Source: Nocardioides plantarum (GTDB taxonomy: Bacteria; Actinomycetota; Actinomycetes; Propionibacteriales; Nocardioidaceae). From it: DNA of 64,000 nt. The DNA lies in contig NZ_VDMS01000001.1 in assembly GCF_006346395.1 (NCBI RefSeq), positions 1,674,001 through 1,738,000 on the forward strand, read 5' to 3'. Positions within the stretch are counted from its first letter, which is position 1, and every line of letters starts with the position of its first letter. The notes beneath the pieces were generated by a model. The model saw only the letters and a program-made list of their open reading frames with translations, was not told the DNA's origin and ran no database searches. Both the position numbers and the translations under genes were made by a program. Below are positions 34,483-43,325 of this stretch, in pieces.

Positions 34483-35664
34483 ATGCCCCCCAGGCCGCGC
34501 CGGACCACCGATCCCGGGCTGCTCCTGCCCGGCCAGGTGGCGGCCGAGATCCGCGAGGGACTGCCGGCGGTCGCCGAGGAGGTCGTCGCCGCCATCATCG
34601 ACGAGGTCCCGAGCTACACCGATGCGTTCAACGGCCCGATGGGCGCTCGGATCCGCGGCGCGGTCGAGGTCGCGCTGGGCGGCTTCCTCTCGCTGGCCAG
34701 CAGCCGCCACGGCACCGACCCACGCACGCCGACCGCGCCGGCCGTCGACGGCGCCTACCAGCTGGGGCGCGGCGAGGCGCGCGGCGGTCGGTCGACCGAG
34801 GCGCTGCTGTCGGCCTACCGCATCGGGGCCCGCGTGTCCTGGCAGCGGATGGCGCAGGGCGCGGTGCGTGCCGGGCTCGATGCCGAGACGCTCGCCTCGT
34901 TCGCCGCCCTGGTGTTCGCCTACATCGACGAGCTGTCCGCGGCGAGCGTCGCCGGCCACACCGACGAGCTGGCCACCACCGGCCGGGTGCGCCAGCGTCG
35001 CCTCGAGCGCCTCGCGCACCACCTGGTCGCGCGCAGCGACGTCACCGAGGAGACGGTCCGCGCCGCCGTGGACCGCGCCGACTGGCCCGAGCCGCGCACG
35101 CTCACCGCCGTCGTGGTGCCCGAGTCGCAGGTGAGGCCGCTGCTGGCCGTCGTACCCCCCACGACCCTGCAGGCGGCCGACCCCCCGGGCCTCGACGAGG
35201 GGGTCCTGCTCCTGGTCCCCGACGTCCACGGCCGTGCCCGCGCCCGGCTGCTGCGCGCCCTACCCGAGCGCGGTGCCGTCGCCGGCCCCGCCCGCCCCTG
35301 GCTGTCGGTGCGGGCGTCCTACGAGCGGGTCCTGCGGGCCCGGGCGCTCGGCCTGGGCCACGACACCGAGCAGCACCTGACCCGGCTGGTGCTGACCGCC
35401 GACCCGGAGGCGCTGGCCGACCTGCGGGCCCAGGCCCTGGCCCCCCTGGCGGCGCTGCGCCCCGGCACGATCGACAAGCTCGCCGACACCCTGCGCCTGT
35501 GGCTGCTGCTCCAGGGGCGGCGCGACGACGTGGCGGCGGCGCTGTTCGTGCACCCCCAGACCGTGCGCTACCGCATGGGCCAGGTCCGCGAGGCCTACGG
35601 CGACACGCTCGACGACCCCGAGGTGGTGCTCGCGCTCACCCTCGCGCTGGGCGCTCCCCCGTAG
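34483..35664 (+). CDS. PucR/CdaR-type helix-turn-helix regulator
   Basis: 393 residues, ATG with GGAG 6 bp upstream. The N-terminal 170 residues are helical (LPAVAEEVVAAIIDEVPSY; GRGEARGGRSTEALLSAYRIG), typical of the RsbT-like N-domain in this group. The middle is a degenerate GGDEF-like part, and the C-terminus is the PucR DNA-binding domain, DKLADTLRLWLLLQGRRDDVAAALFVHPQTVRYRMGQVRE. It diverges from the ferredoxin reductase/desaturase pair and probably controls membrane-lipid desaturation. Confidence 0.85.
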   Translation: MPPRPRRTTDPGLLLPGQVAAEIREGLPAVAEEVVAAIIDEVPSYTDAFNGPMGARIRGAVEVALGGFLSLASSRHGTDPRTPTAPAVDGAYQLGRGEARGGRSTEALLSAYRIGARVSWQRMAQGAVRAGLDAETLASFAALVFAYIDELSAASVAGHTDELATTGRVRQRRLERLAHHLVARSDVTEETVRAAVDRADWPEPRTLTAVVVPESQVRPLLAVVPPTTLQAADPPGLDEGVLLLVPDVHGRARARLLRALPERGAVAGPARPWLSVRASYERVLRARALGLGHDTEQHLTRLVLTADPEALADLRAQALAPLAALRPGTIDKLADTLRLWLLLQGRRDDVAAALFVHPQTVRYRMGQVREAYGDTLDDPEVVLALTLALGAPP

Positions 35665-35674
35665 CCTCGGCCAG

Positions 35675-36580
35675 GTGATGCGAGGACCTGTCGCCGTCCT
35701 GGCGGTGCTGACCCTGGGGCTGGTGAGCGCCTGCTCCGACTCCGACGCACCCGCCGCCGAGCCGACCTCGGCGTCGGCGTCGACTTCCCCCTCGGCGTCC
35801 GCCTCCGCGTCCGCGTCACCGTCGGGCTCCCCCACGCCCGAGGCGCCCACCGTCGGCCCGCAGTACGTCGCCCTCGGCGACTCCTACGCGGCCGCCCCCG
35901 GCGTACCCACCACCTCCGGCGCCGGGGGGTGCTTCCGCTCCAGCGGCAACTACGCCCAGCTCGTCGCGTCCGCCGCCGACCTCACCGTCACCGACGTCAC
36001 CTGCAGCGGCGCGACCACCGCGACGGTGCTCGCCCAGCAGGTCACCCGGATCACCCCCGACGCCGAGCTGGTGACGATCGGGGTGGGCGGCAACGACTTC
36101 GACCTGTTCACCAAGCTCATCCAGACCTGCACGAGCCTGGCCGGCTCCGATCCCGAGGGCACGCCCTGCTCCGACACCGTCCGGGCCGAGCTCGACAAGA
36201 CCCTGCCCAAGATCGACGCCAACCTCGACGGCCTCTTCGACGCCATCGCGGCGGCGGCCCCGTCGGCGAAGGTCGTCGTCGTCGGCTACCCCGACCTGCT
36301 GCCGGCTTCGGGCGGGTGCCCCGACCGGGCTCCCCTCGCGACGGGCGACTTCGCCCTCCTCAACGAGGTGACGCACGGACTGTCCGACCTGCTGCGCGGG
36401 CAGGCCGAGCGCCTCGACCTCGACTTCGTCGACCTGGAGGGTCCGAGCCGTGGTCACGACATCTGCTCGGCGACACCCTGGGTCAACGGCGCGGAGTTCG
36501 CCCCGGACGGCACGATCCCCTTCCACCCGTTCGGGGTCGAGCAGCAGGCCGTCGCCAAGCTCGTCACGGCGCTGCTCTAG
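35675..36580 (+). CDS. Secreted GDSL/SGNH lipase-like lipoprotein
   Basis: 301 residues. The signal peptide ends in the lipobox LVSAC, followed by a Ser/Ala/Pro-rich tether. The catalytic domain has YVALGDSYAAAPG (nucleophile Ser), the oxyanion-hole motif VGGNDFDLF, and a C-terminal IPFHPFGVEQQ with the catalytic His; the Cys pairs (GGCFRSS, TCSGA, TCTSL, PCSDT, GGCPD, DICSA) suggest disulfides, as in Streptomyces extracellular lipases of this type. The GTG lies 7 bp after TAGCCT, a -10 box overlapping the stop of the regulator gene, so the message may be leaderless. Confidence 0.87.
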   Translation: MMRGPVAVLAVLTLGLVSACSDSDAPAAEPTSASASTSPSASASASASPSGSPTPEAPTVGPQYVALGDSYAAAPGVPTTSGAGGCFRSSGNYAQLVASAADLTVTDVTCSGATTATVLAQQVTRITPDAELVTIGVGGNDFDLFTKLIQTCTSLAGSDPEGTPCSDTVRAELDKTLPKIDANLDGLFDAIAAAAPSAKVVVVGYPDLLPASGGCPDRAPLATGDFALLNEVTHGLSDLLRGQAERLDLDFVDLEGPSRGHDICSATPWVNGAEFAPDGTIPFHPFGVEQQAVAKLVTALL

Positions 36581-36983
36581 GGGCCGCCTTGGTTATCGGG
36601 GGCTCGAGGGCTCGGGGTCCGGCCGACCGTGCTGGTGGTGTCGATGGCCTCGGTCAGTGAGCGAAACCCGATGCCGCAGTGCGACATCCTGATCGAGGGT
36701 AGAGACGCGGGCGTACCCGATGAGTGTCAGGGCCCGGCTCTGGCTCTGAGCGACGCTTGTCCGCTCTGCCGCGAGGGTGCGTACCTCGAGCTGGGCGCGA
36801 CGATCACTCGAGCCTTGCCTCGAACGTGCAGACGAGCGACATCAGGTCGAACGCTAAATGAGCCTCATCGTTCGGCTGTGGACTGCGGAGCGGGGCGGAG
36901 CGCAGACCGCTGGGGCGTCTAGACCAGTTACCGGTTTCCCCCTTACGTCTGCGGTTGTCGGACACAAGTGTTCTTCCTTACCC
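36581..36983. other. 403-bp gene-poor spacer at the start of a lower-GC block
   Basis: No convincing gene was found. A 97-codon open frame (36629-36922) has no ribosome site or family pattern. The only clear structure is at 36848-36874: CGAACG and CGTTCG flank the perfect palindrome ATGAGCCTCAT, about 110 bp before the metzincin start; it may be a regulatory site. Base composition begins to fall here and stays lower until about 39440. Confidence 0.5.
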
Positions 36984-38078
36984 ATGAGAACCATGAGAGC
37001 CGCTATCGCGGCATCGTTCTGCACCGTCCTCACTGTGACCTTCGTGTCCACTGGGTCGGCATCGGGCTCCGGCTCGCCAACTGAGACGTGCCCTAGCACC
37101 AGCGACCAGGTTCTCACGGTCTCCGAGGCCGATGGGGCCTCAGCCACCGGATGCGACCTGGAGGGAATGTCCGTCGTATCCACCTCCGGGACCGTGGTGG
37201 TGCCCGAAGTCGGAGAGGCGATCTCCCTGACCGACATGATGAGCAACGGCACCGAGACCGGGCTCATCGTTGGCGTCACACCGGATGGAACCGTCGAGGT
37301 CGAGATGACCCACGAGTCTGCACCGTCAACCTCCGGCGAGGACTCGGAGGCATCGCTGGACCCGCAGGACATTGAGTTCCCGAATCGACCTCCGCCGATC
37401 GAGAGCAACAAGTGCAATAGCAGTGCCCACGCACTCACCGGGACCCGGTGGGGCGACACCTCTCCGGAGTGGCGCATCAACCAGGGAACCATCCCGACCG
37501 CGGAGGTGAGCGTGGCCGGGGCGGTGACTGCCATCAGGACGGCCTTGGGCAACGTCGTGCACCAGGAGAATAGCTGCGGCTTTGGGGACGCAACCACCAT
37601 CAGCGGCACTTACCTCGGCGACACCAACGTCGTGGCGCCGATCAGCTTCGACTCCGCGGGCAATTCGGTATGTATGGCCAACAGCACCCGTGATGGCCTG
37701 AACGAGGTCCAGTTCGGCCAGCGCGGGTCGAAGCAAAACAGCATCGTGCTCGCGACCACCTGCGCGCGCCGGAACTACCGCGACGGTGTCGACCAGACCG
37801 CCGAAGTCGACATGGAGATCGCCAGCAGCTTCGCGGCTTTCGGGAGCCGGCCCGCCTTCGCGGCGGGTTGGACCATCTACCCCAACGCTTCGTACTGCGA
37901 GCAGGATCGCGACTTCGACCTCGAAGGGGTCGCGACCCACGAGTTCGGCCACTGGTACGGCCTCGCCCACGTCACGGACGACAGCCAGCTGATGTTCCCC
38001 AACCCCTCGAAACCCTGCGCGACCGACTGGCGCTACCTCGGCCGGGGAGACATCCTCGGGATGCGCGCCCTGTACTGA
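36984..38078 (+). CDS. Secreted matrixin-type metalloprotease
   Basis: 364 residues. A signal peptide (MRTMRAAIAASFCTVLTVTF) leads into an unrecognised N-terminal region of about 150 residues, then a metzincin catalytic domain with the full zinc motif HEFGHWYGLAH (His319, Glu320, His323, His329) and a Met-turn candidate, QLMFPNPS. It would cleave proteins outside the cell. ATG was chosen because it starts the signal peptide; the ribosome site is weak. Codon use has more A/T third positions than its neighbours, a sign of transfer. The ECF sigma/partner pair right after it may control or sense it. Confidence 0.85.
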   Translation: MRTMRAAIAASFCTVLTVTFVSTGSASGSGSPTETCPSTSDQVLTVSEADGASATGCDLEGMSVVSTSGTVVVPEVGEAISLTDMMSNGTETGLIVGVTPDGTVEVEMTHESAPSTSGEDSEASLDPQDIEFPNRPPPIESNKCNSSAHALTGTRWGDTSPEWRINQGTIPTAEVSVAGAVTAIRTALGNVVHQENSCGFGDATTISGTYLGDTNVVAPISFDSAGNSVCMANSTRDGLNEVQFGQRGSKQNSIVLATTCARRNYRDGVDQTAEVDMEIASSFAAFGSRPAFAAGWTIYPNASYCEQDRDFDLEGVATHEFGHWYGLAHVTDDSQLMFPNPSKPCATDWRYLGRGDILGMRALY

Positions 38079-38120
38079 CCATTGGCGGGCGGCCTAAGCC
38101 GCTCTGACCATCACAACCCC

Positions 38121-38209
38121 CAGAGCCTCCACGGCCCACCCAGAAAATACCTCGCGTACGGTGCAACGCCCGAGACCGGCCGCGACGTGTATGGGCTGTG
38201 GAGGCTCTG
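38121..38209 (+). promoter_or_regulatory. Inverted repeat that would hide the sigma-gene ribosome site
   Basis: Bases 38121-38138 (CAGAGCCTCCACGGCCCA) pair with 38192-38209 over 18 positions with one G-U pair and a 53-nt loop. The right arm contains GGAGG and ends directly before the ATG at 38210. If the transcript starts upstream of 38121, the hairpin would block translation of the sigma factor. A -10-like TACGGT (38157-38162) inside the loop is an alternative that would prevent this. Confidence 0.5.
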
Positions 38210-38782
38210 ATGCATCAACAACAAGACGACGACCTCGGTCCTGACCCGAGCACCGGCGCCAACGACAACCGGACCGACGGCCCTACCCGATCAGCCACGA
38301 GCAGCGCCTCATCGTTCGACACTTGGGTCGACCAGCACGTCGCCTCGCTTCGCGGGTTCGCCCTAGTGGTGTGTGGCAACCCCAGCGACGCCGACGACGC
38401 ACTGCAGGAGGCGTTGGTGCGCGCCTACATCAGGTGGGTCTGGATCTCGCGAACGCACGATCCCCTGCGCTACGTACGCAGGATGATCGCCAACGCCCAC
38501 ATCAGCGCCTGGCGCAAGCACCGCCGCCGCGAGTCCCCCATCAGCGACGTCTTCGTGCTGGTCGAGGACACAGCCTCGCGAGCCACCTCGACAGGAGGTA
38601 TCGCAGAGCTCTTGTCGCAGCTCACCCCCAAGCAGCGCTTGGTAGTGGCCTTGCGCTACCTCGACGACCTGAGCTTCACCGAGATCGCCAAGACGCTCCG
38701 CATGCCGGAATCAACCGTGCGTTCGCACCACGCACGAGCCCTCAAGACCCTTCAGACCTCACCGTGGGAGAGCAAGCAATGA
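38210..38782 (+). CDS. ECF sigma factor in the lower-GC block
   Basis: 190 residues. A 35-residue polar N-terminus (QQQDDDLGPDPSTGANDNR) precedes region 2 (FDTWVDQHVASLRGFALVVCGNPSDADDALQEALVRAYIRW) and region 4 (QLTPKQRLVVALRYLDDLSFTEIAKTLRMPESTVRSHHARALKTL). ATG has GGAGG 5 bp upstream; a GTG 12 bp earlier lacks one. Its stop overlaps the ATG of the partner gene (ATGA). The ribosome site lies in a long inverted repeat. Confidence 0.88.
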   Translation: MHQQQDDDLGPDPSTGANDNRTDGPTRSATSSASSFDTWVDQHVASLRGFALVVCGNPSDADDALQEALVRAYIRWVWISRTHDPLRYVRRMIANAHISAWRKHRRRESPISDVFVLVEDTASRATSTGGIAELLSQLTPKQRLVVALRYLDDLSFTEIAKTLRMPESTVRSHHARALKTLQTSPWESKQ

Positions 38783-39435
38783 ACAGCCAGTGGGAAGACC
38801 AGCTCCGTTCTTCGATCAAGACCGCAGGAGCACGGGCCTCCAGCAGCACCAACCCAAACCTCACTGGAGAGGTCAAGGCAATCGCGCGCCGCCGCTGGCG
38901 CAGCACGGCCCTGGCCGCGGCCGGCTGCGTGGCCGTCGCGAGCGTCGGGATCGCCGCCCTGGCACGCCCCAGTGACGCCCCCAGCCCTTCGAACACCGCG
39001 GCTGCCTCCGGCACGACTGACACCACCGGCGCGAAGGCCATCGCCTGCGGCGAGACGCTCGACGCCGTCGAGATCGCCACGACTCGCGACCTCGAGGCCG
39101 CCAGCGACGGACTGACGATTTGTCGGTGGAGCAACCCTGCCACCGGTGACCCGTATCAGGACAAAGACACCCTGAGCGGGCAGAAGCCCCTGAATGCCGA
39201 GCAGTCAGCTGATCTGCTCAAGGCCCTGCAGTCCGCCCGCAAGATCCAGTCCCCGTCCATGTGCTACTTCGCCGACAGCCCGCCTCCGCTCACCTACGAG
39301 GTACTGATCCCTACGACCGCCGGTCCCCGCGCGATCCCCGTCTCCAAGCTTTCGTGCTCTACGTTCACGCTCGCCGACGGGGCCCAGTTCTCTTCCACCA
39401 ACACCCTCAAGCGACTTCACGCGCTGAGCAACTGA
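38779..39435 (+). CDS. Membrane-anchored partner of the ECF sigma factor
   Basis: 218 residues: a short cytoplasmic N-terminus with a basic patch (EVKAIARRRWRS), one membrane helix (TALAAAGCVAVASVGIAAL), and an outer domain with four Cys (AIACGE, TICRWS, SMCYFA, LSCSTF) likely forming two disulfides. No zinc anti-sigma motif. The four-base overlap with the sigma gene and the topology suggest an anti-sigma factor that senses an outside signal; this is inference. Confidence 0.65.
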   Translation: MNSQWEDQLRSSIKTAGARASSSTNPNLTGEVKAIARRRWRSTALAAAGCVAVASVGIAALARPSDAPSPSNTAAASGTTDTTGAKAIACGETLDAVEIATTRDLEAASDGLTICRWSNPATGDPYQDKDTLSGQKPLNAEQSADLLKALQSARKIQSPSMCYFADSPPPLTYEVLIPTTAGPRAIPVSKLSCSTFTLADGAQFSSTNTLKRLHALSN

Positions 39436-39479
39436 CGCCCCTAGGGCCTAGGGGCTCAGGGCGGTCGATCGGACCGGCC

Positions 39480-41006
39480 CTACAGCTCCGAGGAGCGGTG
39501 GACGACCCGCCCGCCGACGACGGTCAGCGCCACCGTCGTACGACGCAGGGCGGCAGCGGCCTCCCGGGCCGACTCCGCCGGCGCGAGGGGGTCGTGGTCG
39601 AGCAGGACGAGGTCGCCGCGGGAGCCGACCCGGACGGTCGGCTGCTCGTCGACCGAGGAGGCCAGCGCCTCCCGGGGGGTGAGGGAGTGCTCGGGGTGCC
39701 AGGCGTCGCGGTCGTCGTCGACCCAGCCGCGGTGCACGGCCGCGGAGACGGCCAGCCACGGGTCGAGCGGCGAGACCGGGGCGTCGGAGCCCAGCACGAG
39801 CCGGACGCCCGCCTCGAGCATCCAGCGGAACGCGAAGGACCGGTCGCCGCGGCCGGGCCAGATCAGCTCGGTCAGGTCGCGGTCGTCGAGCAGGTGGGCG
39901 GGCTGCACCGACGCGCGCAGCCCGAGCGCCGCGATCCGGGCGGCGTCGCCGACCCCGACCAGCTGGGCGTGCTCGACGGAGCCGAGCGCACCGGTCGCGG
40001 CGTAGGCGTCGAGCGCGGCCGACACCGCGGCGTCGCCGATCGCGTGGGTCGCCACGTGCAGGCCGGACATGTGGGCCCGGGCGTGCAGGGCCTGCAGCTC
40101 GTGCGGCGGCAGGTTGGCGGCACCCGACGGGTGCGGCAGGCGGGCGCCGTCGGCGTACGGCTCGCAGCACCAGGCGGTCCGGGTGTTGAGGGAGCCGTCG
40201 CTGATGATCTTGAGCGGACCCATCACGAGCCGGTCGTCGCCCGCGACGAGCGGGGTGCCGGTGCGCAGGCCCTCCTCGATCACCGACTCCAGGCGGTCGG
40301 CGTACGACGCCATGCGCACGCGCAGCAGGTCGCAGCCCTCGGCCCAGCGCGACCGCCACTCGTCGGCCCCACCGGTGAACTCGAAGTCGACGAGGCCGAC
40401 CACGCCGCGCGCGGCAGCCGCCTCGAGCGAGGAGCGGTAGGCGTCGGGTCCGTCGCCGGGGGCCCCGGTGAGCCGGGTCAGCAGCTCGTAGGCCGCGAAC
40501 CACTCGTTCTCGCGGACCACCTCGTCACGGGCGCCCAGGCCGAGGGCGGCCAGCGCGACGCTGTTGAGCCACGCGTGGTGGGCGTCGCCGGCGATCAGCA
40601 CCACCGGGGTCACGCCGGAGACCTCGTCGAGCTCGGCGACGGTGACCTCGCGGCTCCAGGTGCCGGGACGGTGGCCGAACCCGATCACCGGGTGGCCCGG
40701 CCTCTCGGTGACGAGCCGCGCGACCAGGTCGCGGGCCTCCTCGGGCGAGGTGACCGCCCCGGTGTCGACGCGCTGGCGGCTCAGGCTCCACTGGCCGAGG
40801 TGGACGTGCTGGTCCCAGAGCCCGGGGGCGAGCCATCGTCCGGCGGCGGCGACCTCCTCGACGCCGGCCGGCCGGGCCAGCCCGGGGCCGACCGCGGTGA
40901 CCACGCCGTCCAGCACGAGCACGTCGACCGGCCCGGCCGGGGCGGGGTCGGTCACGGGGTCGGTCAGGGGCACGAGGCGTGTCTCGCGCAGCAGCAGGTC
41001 ACCCAC
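39480..41006 (-). CDS. YtcJ-like amidohydrolase
   Basis: 508 residues of the metal-dependent amidohydrolase superfamily. Conserved blocks are WLAPGLWDQHVHLGQW (first HxH metal motif), the Lys-bearing GPLKIISDGSLNTRTA, HVATHAIGDAAVSAALDAY, SVEHAQLV, LVLGSDAPVSPLDPW with the metal Asp, and the C-terminal beta sandwich GSRGDLVLLDHDPL. Members hydrolyse cyclic amides or N-formyl compounds; the substrate here is unknown. GTG start. No operon partner. Confidence 0.88.
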   Translation of the reverse strand: MGDLLLRETRLVPLTDPVTDPAPAGPVDVLVLDGVVTAVGPGLARPAGVEEVAAAGRWLAPGLWDQHVHLGQWSLSRQRVDTGAVTSPEEARDLVARLVTERPGHPVIGFGHRPGTWSREVTVAELDEVSGVTPVVLIAGDAHHAWLNSVALAALGLGARDEVVRENEWFAAYELLTRLTGAPGDGPDAYRSSLEAAAARGVVGLVDFEFTGGADEWRSRWAEGCDLLRVRMASYADRLESVIEEGLRTGTPLVAGDDRLVMGPLKIISDGSLNTRTAWCCEPYADGARLPHPSGAANLPPHELQALHARAHMSGLHVATHAIGDAAVSAALDAYAATGALGSVEHAQLVGVGDAARIAALGLRASVQPAHLLDDRDLTELIWPGRGDRSFAFRWMLEAGVRLVLGSDAPVSPLDPWLAVSAAVHRGWVDDDRDAWHPEHSLTPREALASSVDEQPTVRVGSRGDLVLLDHDPLAPAESAREAAAALRRTTVALTVVGGRVVHRSSEL

Positions 41007-41058
41007 GGTGACGACGCTAGTGAACGTCGCGGGCGACCGCTGACATAGGGTCGCGCCT

Positions 41059-41742
41059 GTGAGGTGGCGGGTCGCGGTCGCGGTGCTCCTGGCGCTGGTG
41101 GTGGGCGCCGCCGGCGGCTGGGCCTACGCGAGCATGCAGGACGACGACGCCCCGGACACCGGACCCGTCGCCGCCGCGATCGAGCCGATCCCGGCCACGC
41201 CGAGCCTGCCGGTCAAGGTCGCCCAGCCCGACCCGGACGACGACACCCTCGAGCCCGAGGTCGTGCTCGACCCGACCGAGCTGCAGATCCCGGTGGAGGG
41301 CGACCCGGAGTACGTCGTGCGGCTCCCCGTGCCCCGCGGCTGGAAGAGGACGTTCGACGGCGAGACGAAGTTCGGCTTCACCGTGCCGGGCAACAGCCCG
41401 AAGTCCTACGGCCTGCGCGTGCAGATCATCGCCGCCCAGCGACGTTCGGTCGACTCGGCGCTGCGGGCCCGGATCTCCTCGCTCCAGTCGGCCGTCCTCC
41501 AGGGCAACCTCGGCGACCTCGACTACACCTTGAACAAGACCGGCGACGGGTTCACCGCGACCTACGTCGACACCGACGGCTACAACCGGGTGACCGTCGA
41601 GAAGTTCTACGAGGGCGAGGACGACAACGCCTTCGTGACCGTGGCGGCCTACGGGCGGTTCCGCGACCGTGCCGGCCTGGAGGACCTCTCCGCCCGGATC
41701 GGGATCGAGCTGAGCACCTCGGAGCCGGGTCAGAACCCGTAG
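41059..41742 (+). CDS. Single-pass membrane protein with outer beta domain
   Basis: 227 residues. An N-terminal membrane anchor (RWRVAVAVLLALVVGAAGGW) is followed by an acidic linker and a domain VVRLPVPRGWKRTFDGETKFGFTVPG...GLRVQIIAA that resembles the extracytoplasmic domain of the convergent kinase next door (SVSVLVPAAWDL...), suggesting common descent or a shared ligand. The GTG may be leaderless, as ATAGGGT lies just upstream. Its 3' end overlaps the kinase gene by 13 bp. Confidence 0.65.
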   Translation: MRWRVAVAVLLALVVGAAGGWAYASMQDDDAPDTGPVAAAIEPIPATPSLPVKVAQPDPDDDTLEPEVVLDPTELQIPVEGDPEYVVRLPVPRGWKRTFDGETKFGFTVPGNSPKSYGLRVQIIAAQRRSVDSALRARISSLQSAVLQGNLGDLDYTLNKTGDGFTATYVDTDGYNRVTVEKFYEGEDDNAFVTVAAYGRFRDRAGLEDLSARIGIELSTSEPGQNP

Positions 41743-43271
41743 ACCCGTACCCCGTCGAGCACCCGGTTGGCGGTGCCGCGGTCGGAGCTGCGGATCTGGA
41801 TCCAGAGCAGCTGGTCCTGCGAGACCCGCACGACGCGCTCGGCGATCACCCCGCCTCCCGGGCACCCGGTGAAGACACCGGTGACGGTGCTGGTCGCGTC
41901 GTTGCGCACGCTCCTGGTGGAGTTCTCGCACTTCGGGTGCTGCGGCACCTCCTCGGGCAACCGGTCGCCGGGCAGGAGGCCGGCGAAGACGCCCTCCGCA
42001 GCGGGGTCCGTCGCCCACGACGGGCTCGTGCCGACGGACAGGGCAGCGACGAGGCTCTCGTCGGCCGAGTTGGGCGGACGCCACCCACCGGTGCCCTGGG
42101 CCAGGTCCCAGGCGGCGGGGACCAGGACGCTCACGCTGTCCGAGGCGTCCATGATCCTGACCTCGGCCGGCCCGGCTGCCTCCTGGTCGAGCTCGTCCTG
42201 CCCGTAGTAGCCCGCAGCCGCGCCCCCGCCGAGGGCGACGAGCACCGCGACCGCGATCGCCAGGGCACGGCCCACGCGCCGACGACGCCGCGGCGGCACC
42301 GGCTCGGGCAGGGGGTTGTCGGAGGGCATCGGCGTGGGCCGCACACCGGGCTGGGTCAGCGCCGGGTCGAGCGGGAGCAGCCGGGTGCCGGGGCCGTCGG
42401 GCCCGCCCTGCCCGTCGGCCAGGGCGCTGGTCAGCGCATCGACGTACGCCGTCACGCTGGGCCAGCGCGAGGTGCGGTCGACGGCGAGCGCGCGGCGTAC
42501 GACCTGCTCGACGGCGTCGGGGAACTCCCGTCCGGCCGCCGACAACGCCGCCGGCTCGGCCGGAGCGGCGGCCGCGGGCAGCGACGCGTGGTTCCACGGC
42601 AGCCGCCCGCTCAGCAGCAGGAAGGTGAGCACCCCCAACGAGAACTGGTCGGCCCGGGCGTCGGGGGTCTCGCCCTGGGCCTGCTCGGGCGCGACGTAGG
42701 CGGGGGTGCCGGCGATCATCGTCAGCCGCGACGACACGTCGAGGGCCTTGCCGAGGCCGAGGTCGCCGACCATGGCGCGCACGCCGTCGGGCCCGGCCGA
42801 CGGGTCGACGGTGCGGAACAGCACGTTGGCGGGCTTGACGTCGCGGTGCAGGATGCCGCGGTCGTGGAGCGCCTGCAGCCCGCGTCCGACCTGGGCGACG
42901 ACCTCGAGGGCCTGGGGCACGGTGACGCCGCCCTGCTCGAGCCGGTCACTGAGCGTGCCCTGGTCGGCGTAGGCCATCACGAGGTAGGGCCGGCCGTCGT
43001 CGAGCGAGCCGGCGTCGTAGACCGGCACCACGTGGGGCGACTCCACGCGCCGCAGGTAGCGGCCCTCCTCGACGAAGCGGGTGCGCACCTCGTGCTGCTC
43101 GGCCCAGTTGTCGGCGAGCACCTTGATCGCCACCGGGGCGTCGAGCTGCTCGTCGTAGCCCAGCCACACCGTCGCGAACCCGCCGCTGCCGATCCGCCGC
43201 CGGACGGCGTACCGCCCGAAGTGGCTCGGGCCGGACGACGGGGACGTCGGCGGCGGCTGGGTGTCGGACAC
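41730..43271 (-). CDS. Hanks-type Ser/Thr protein kinase, membrane-bound
   Basis: 513 residues. Kinase domain residues 20-275: Gly loop IGSGGFATVWLG, VAIK with Lys50, catalytic loop HRDVKPAN with Asp144, and metal loop DLG (Asp170) where most kinases have DFG; activation segment ends GTPAYVAPEQ. After a linker comes one membrane helix (RALAIAVAVLVALGGGAAAG) and an outer domain of about 160 residues with two Cys; there are no PASTA repeats. GTG start. An ECF sigma gene lies divergently 54 bp away and could be a phosphorylation target. Confidence 0.92.
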   Translation of the reverse strand: MSDTQPPPTSPSSGPSHFGRYAVRRRIGSGGFATVWLGYDEQLDAPVAIKVLADNWAEQHEVRTRFVEEGRYLRRVESPHVVPVYDAGSLDDGRPYLVMAYADQGTLSDRLEQGGVTVPQALEVVAQVGRGLQALHDRGILHRDVKPANVLFRTVDPSAGPDGVRAMVGDLGLGKALDVSSRLTMIAGTPAYVAPEQAQGETPDARADQFSLGVLTFLLLSGRLPWNHASLPAAAAPAEPAALSAAGREFPDAVEQVVRRALAVDRTSRWPSVTAYVDALTSALADGQGGPDGPGTRLLPLDPALTQPGVRPTPMPSDNPLPEPVPPRRRRRVGRALAIAVAVLVALGGGAAAGYYGQDELDQEAAGPAEVRIMDASDSVSVLVPAAWDLAQGTGGWRPPNSADESLVAALSVGTSPSWATDPAAEGVFAGLLPGDRLPEEVPQHPKCENSTRSVRNDATSTVTGVFTGCPGGGVIAERVVRVSQDQLLWIQIRSSDRGTANRVLDGVRVYGF

Positions 43272-43325
43272 GCGTGCATTATGTCCTCAGGCGTGGACGA
43301 ACCACGGAAGGGAAGGGTGGGCGGC

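Noticed and set aside
36629..36922. 97-codon open frame with several Cys (CQGPALALSDACPLC)
   Set aside because: No ribosome site, no family pattern, Arg/Thr-rich end typical of chance frames; kept only as spacer DNA.
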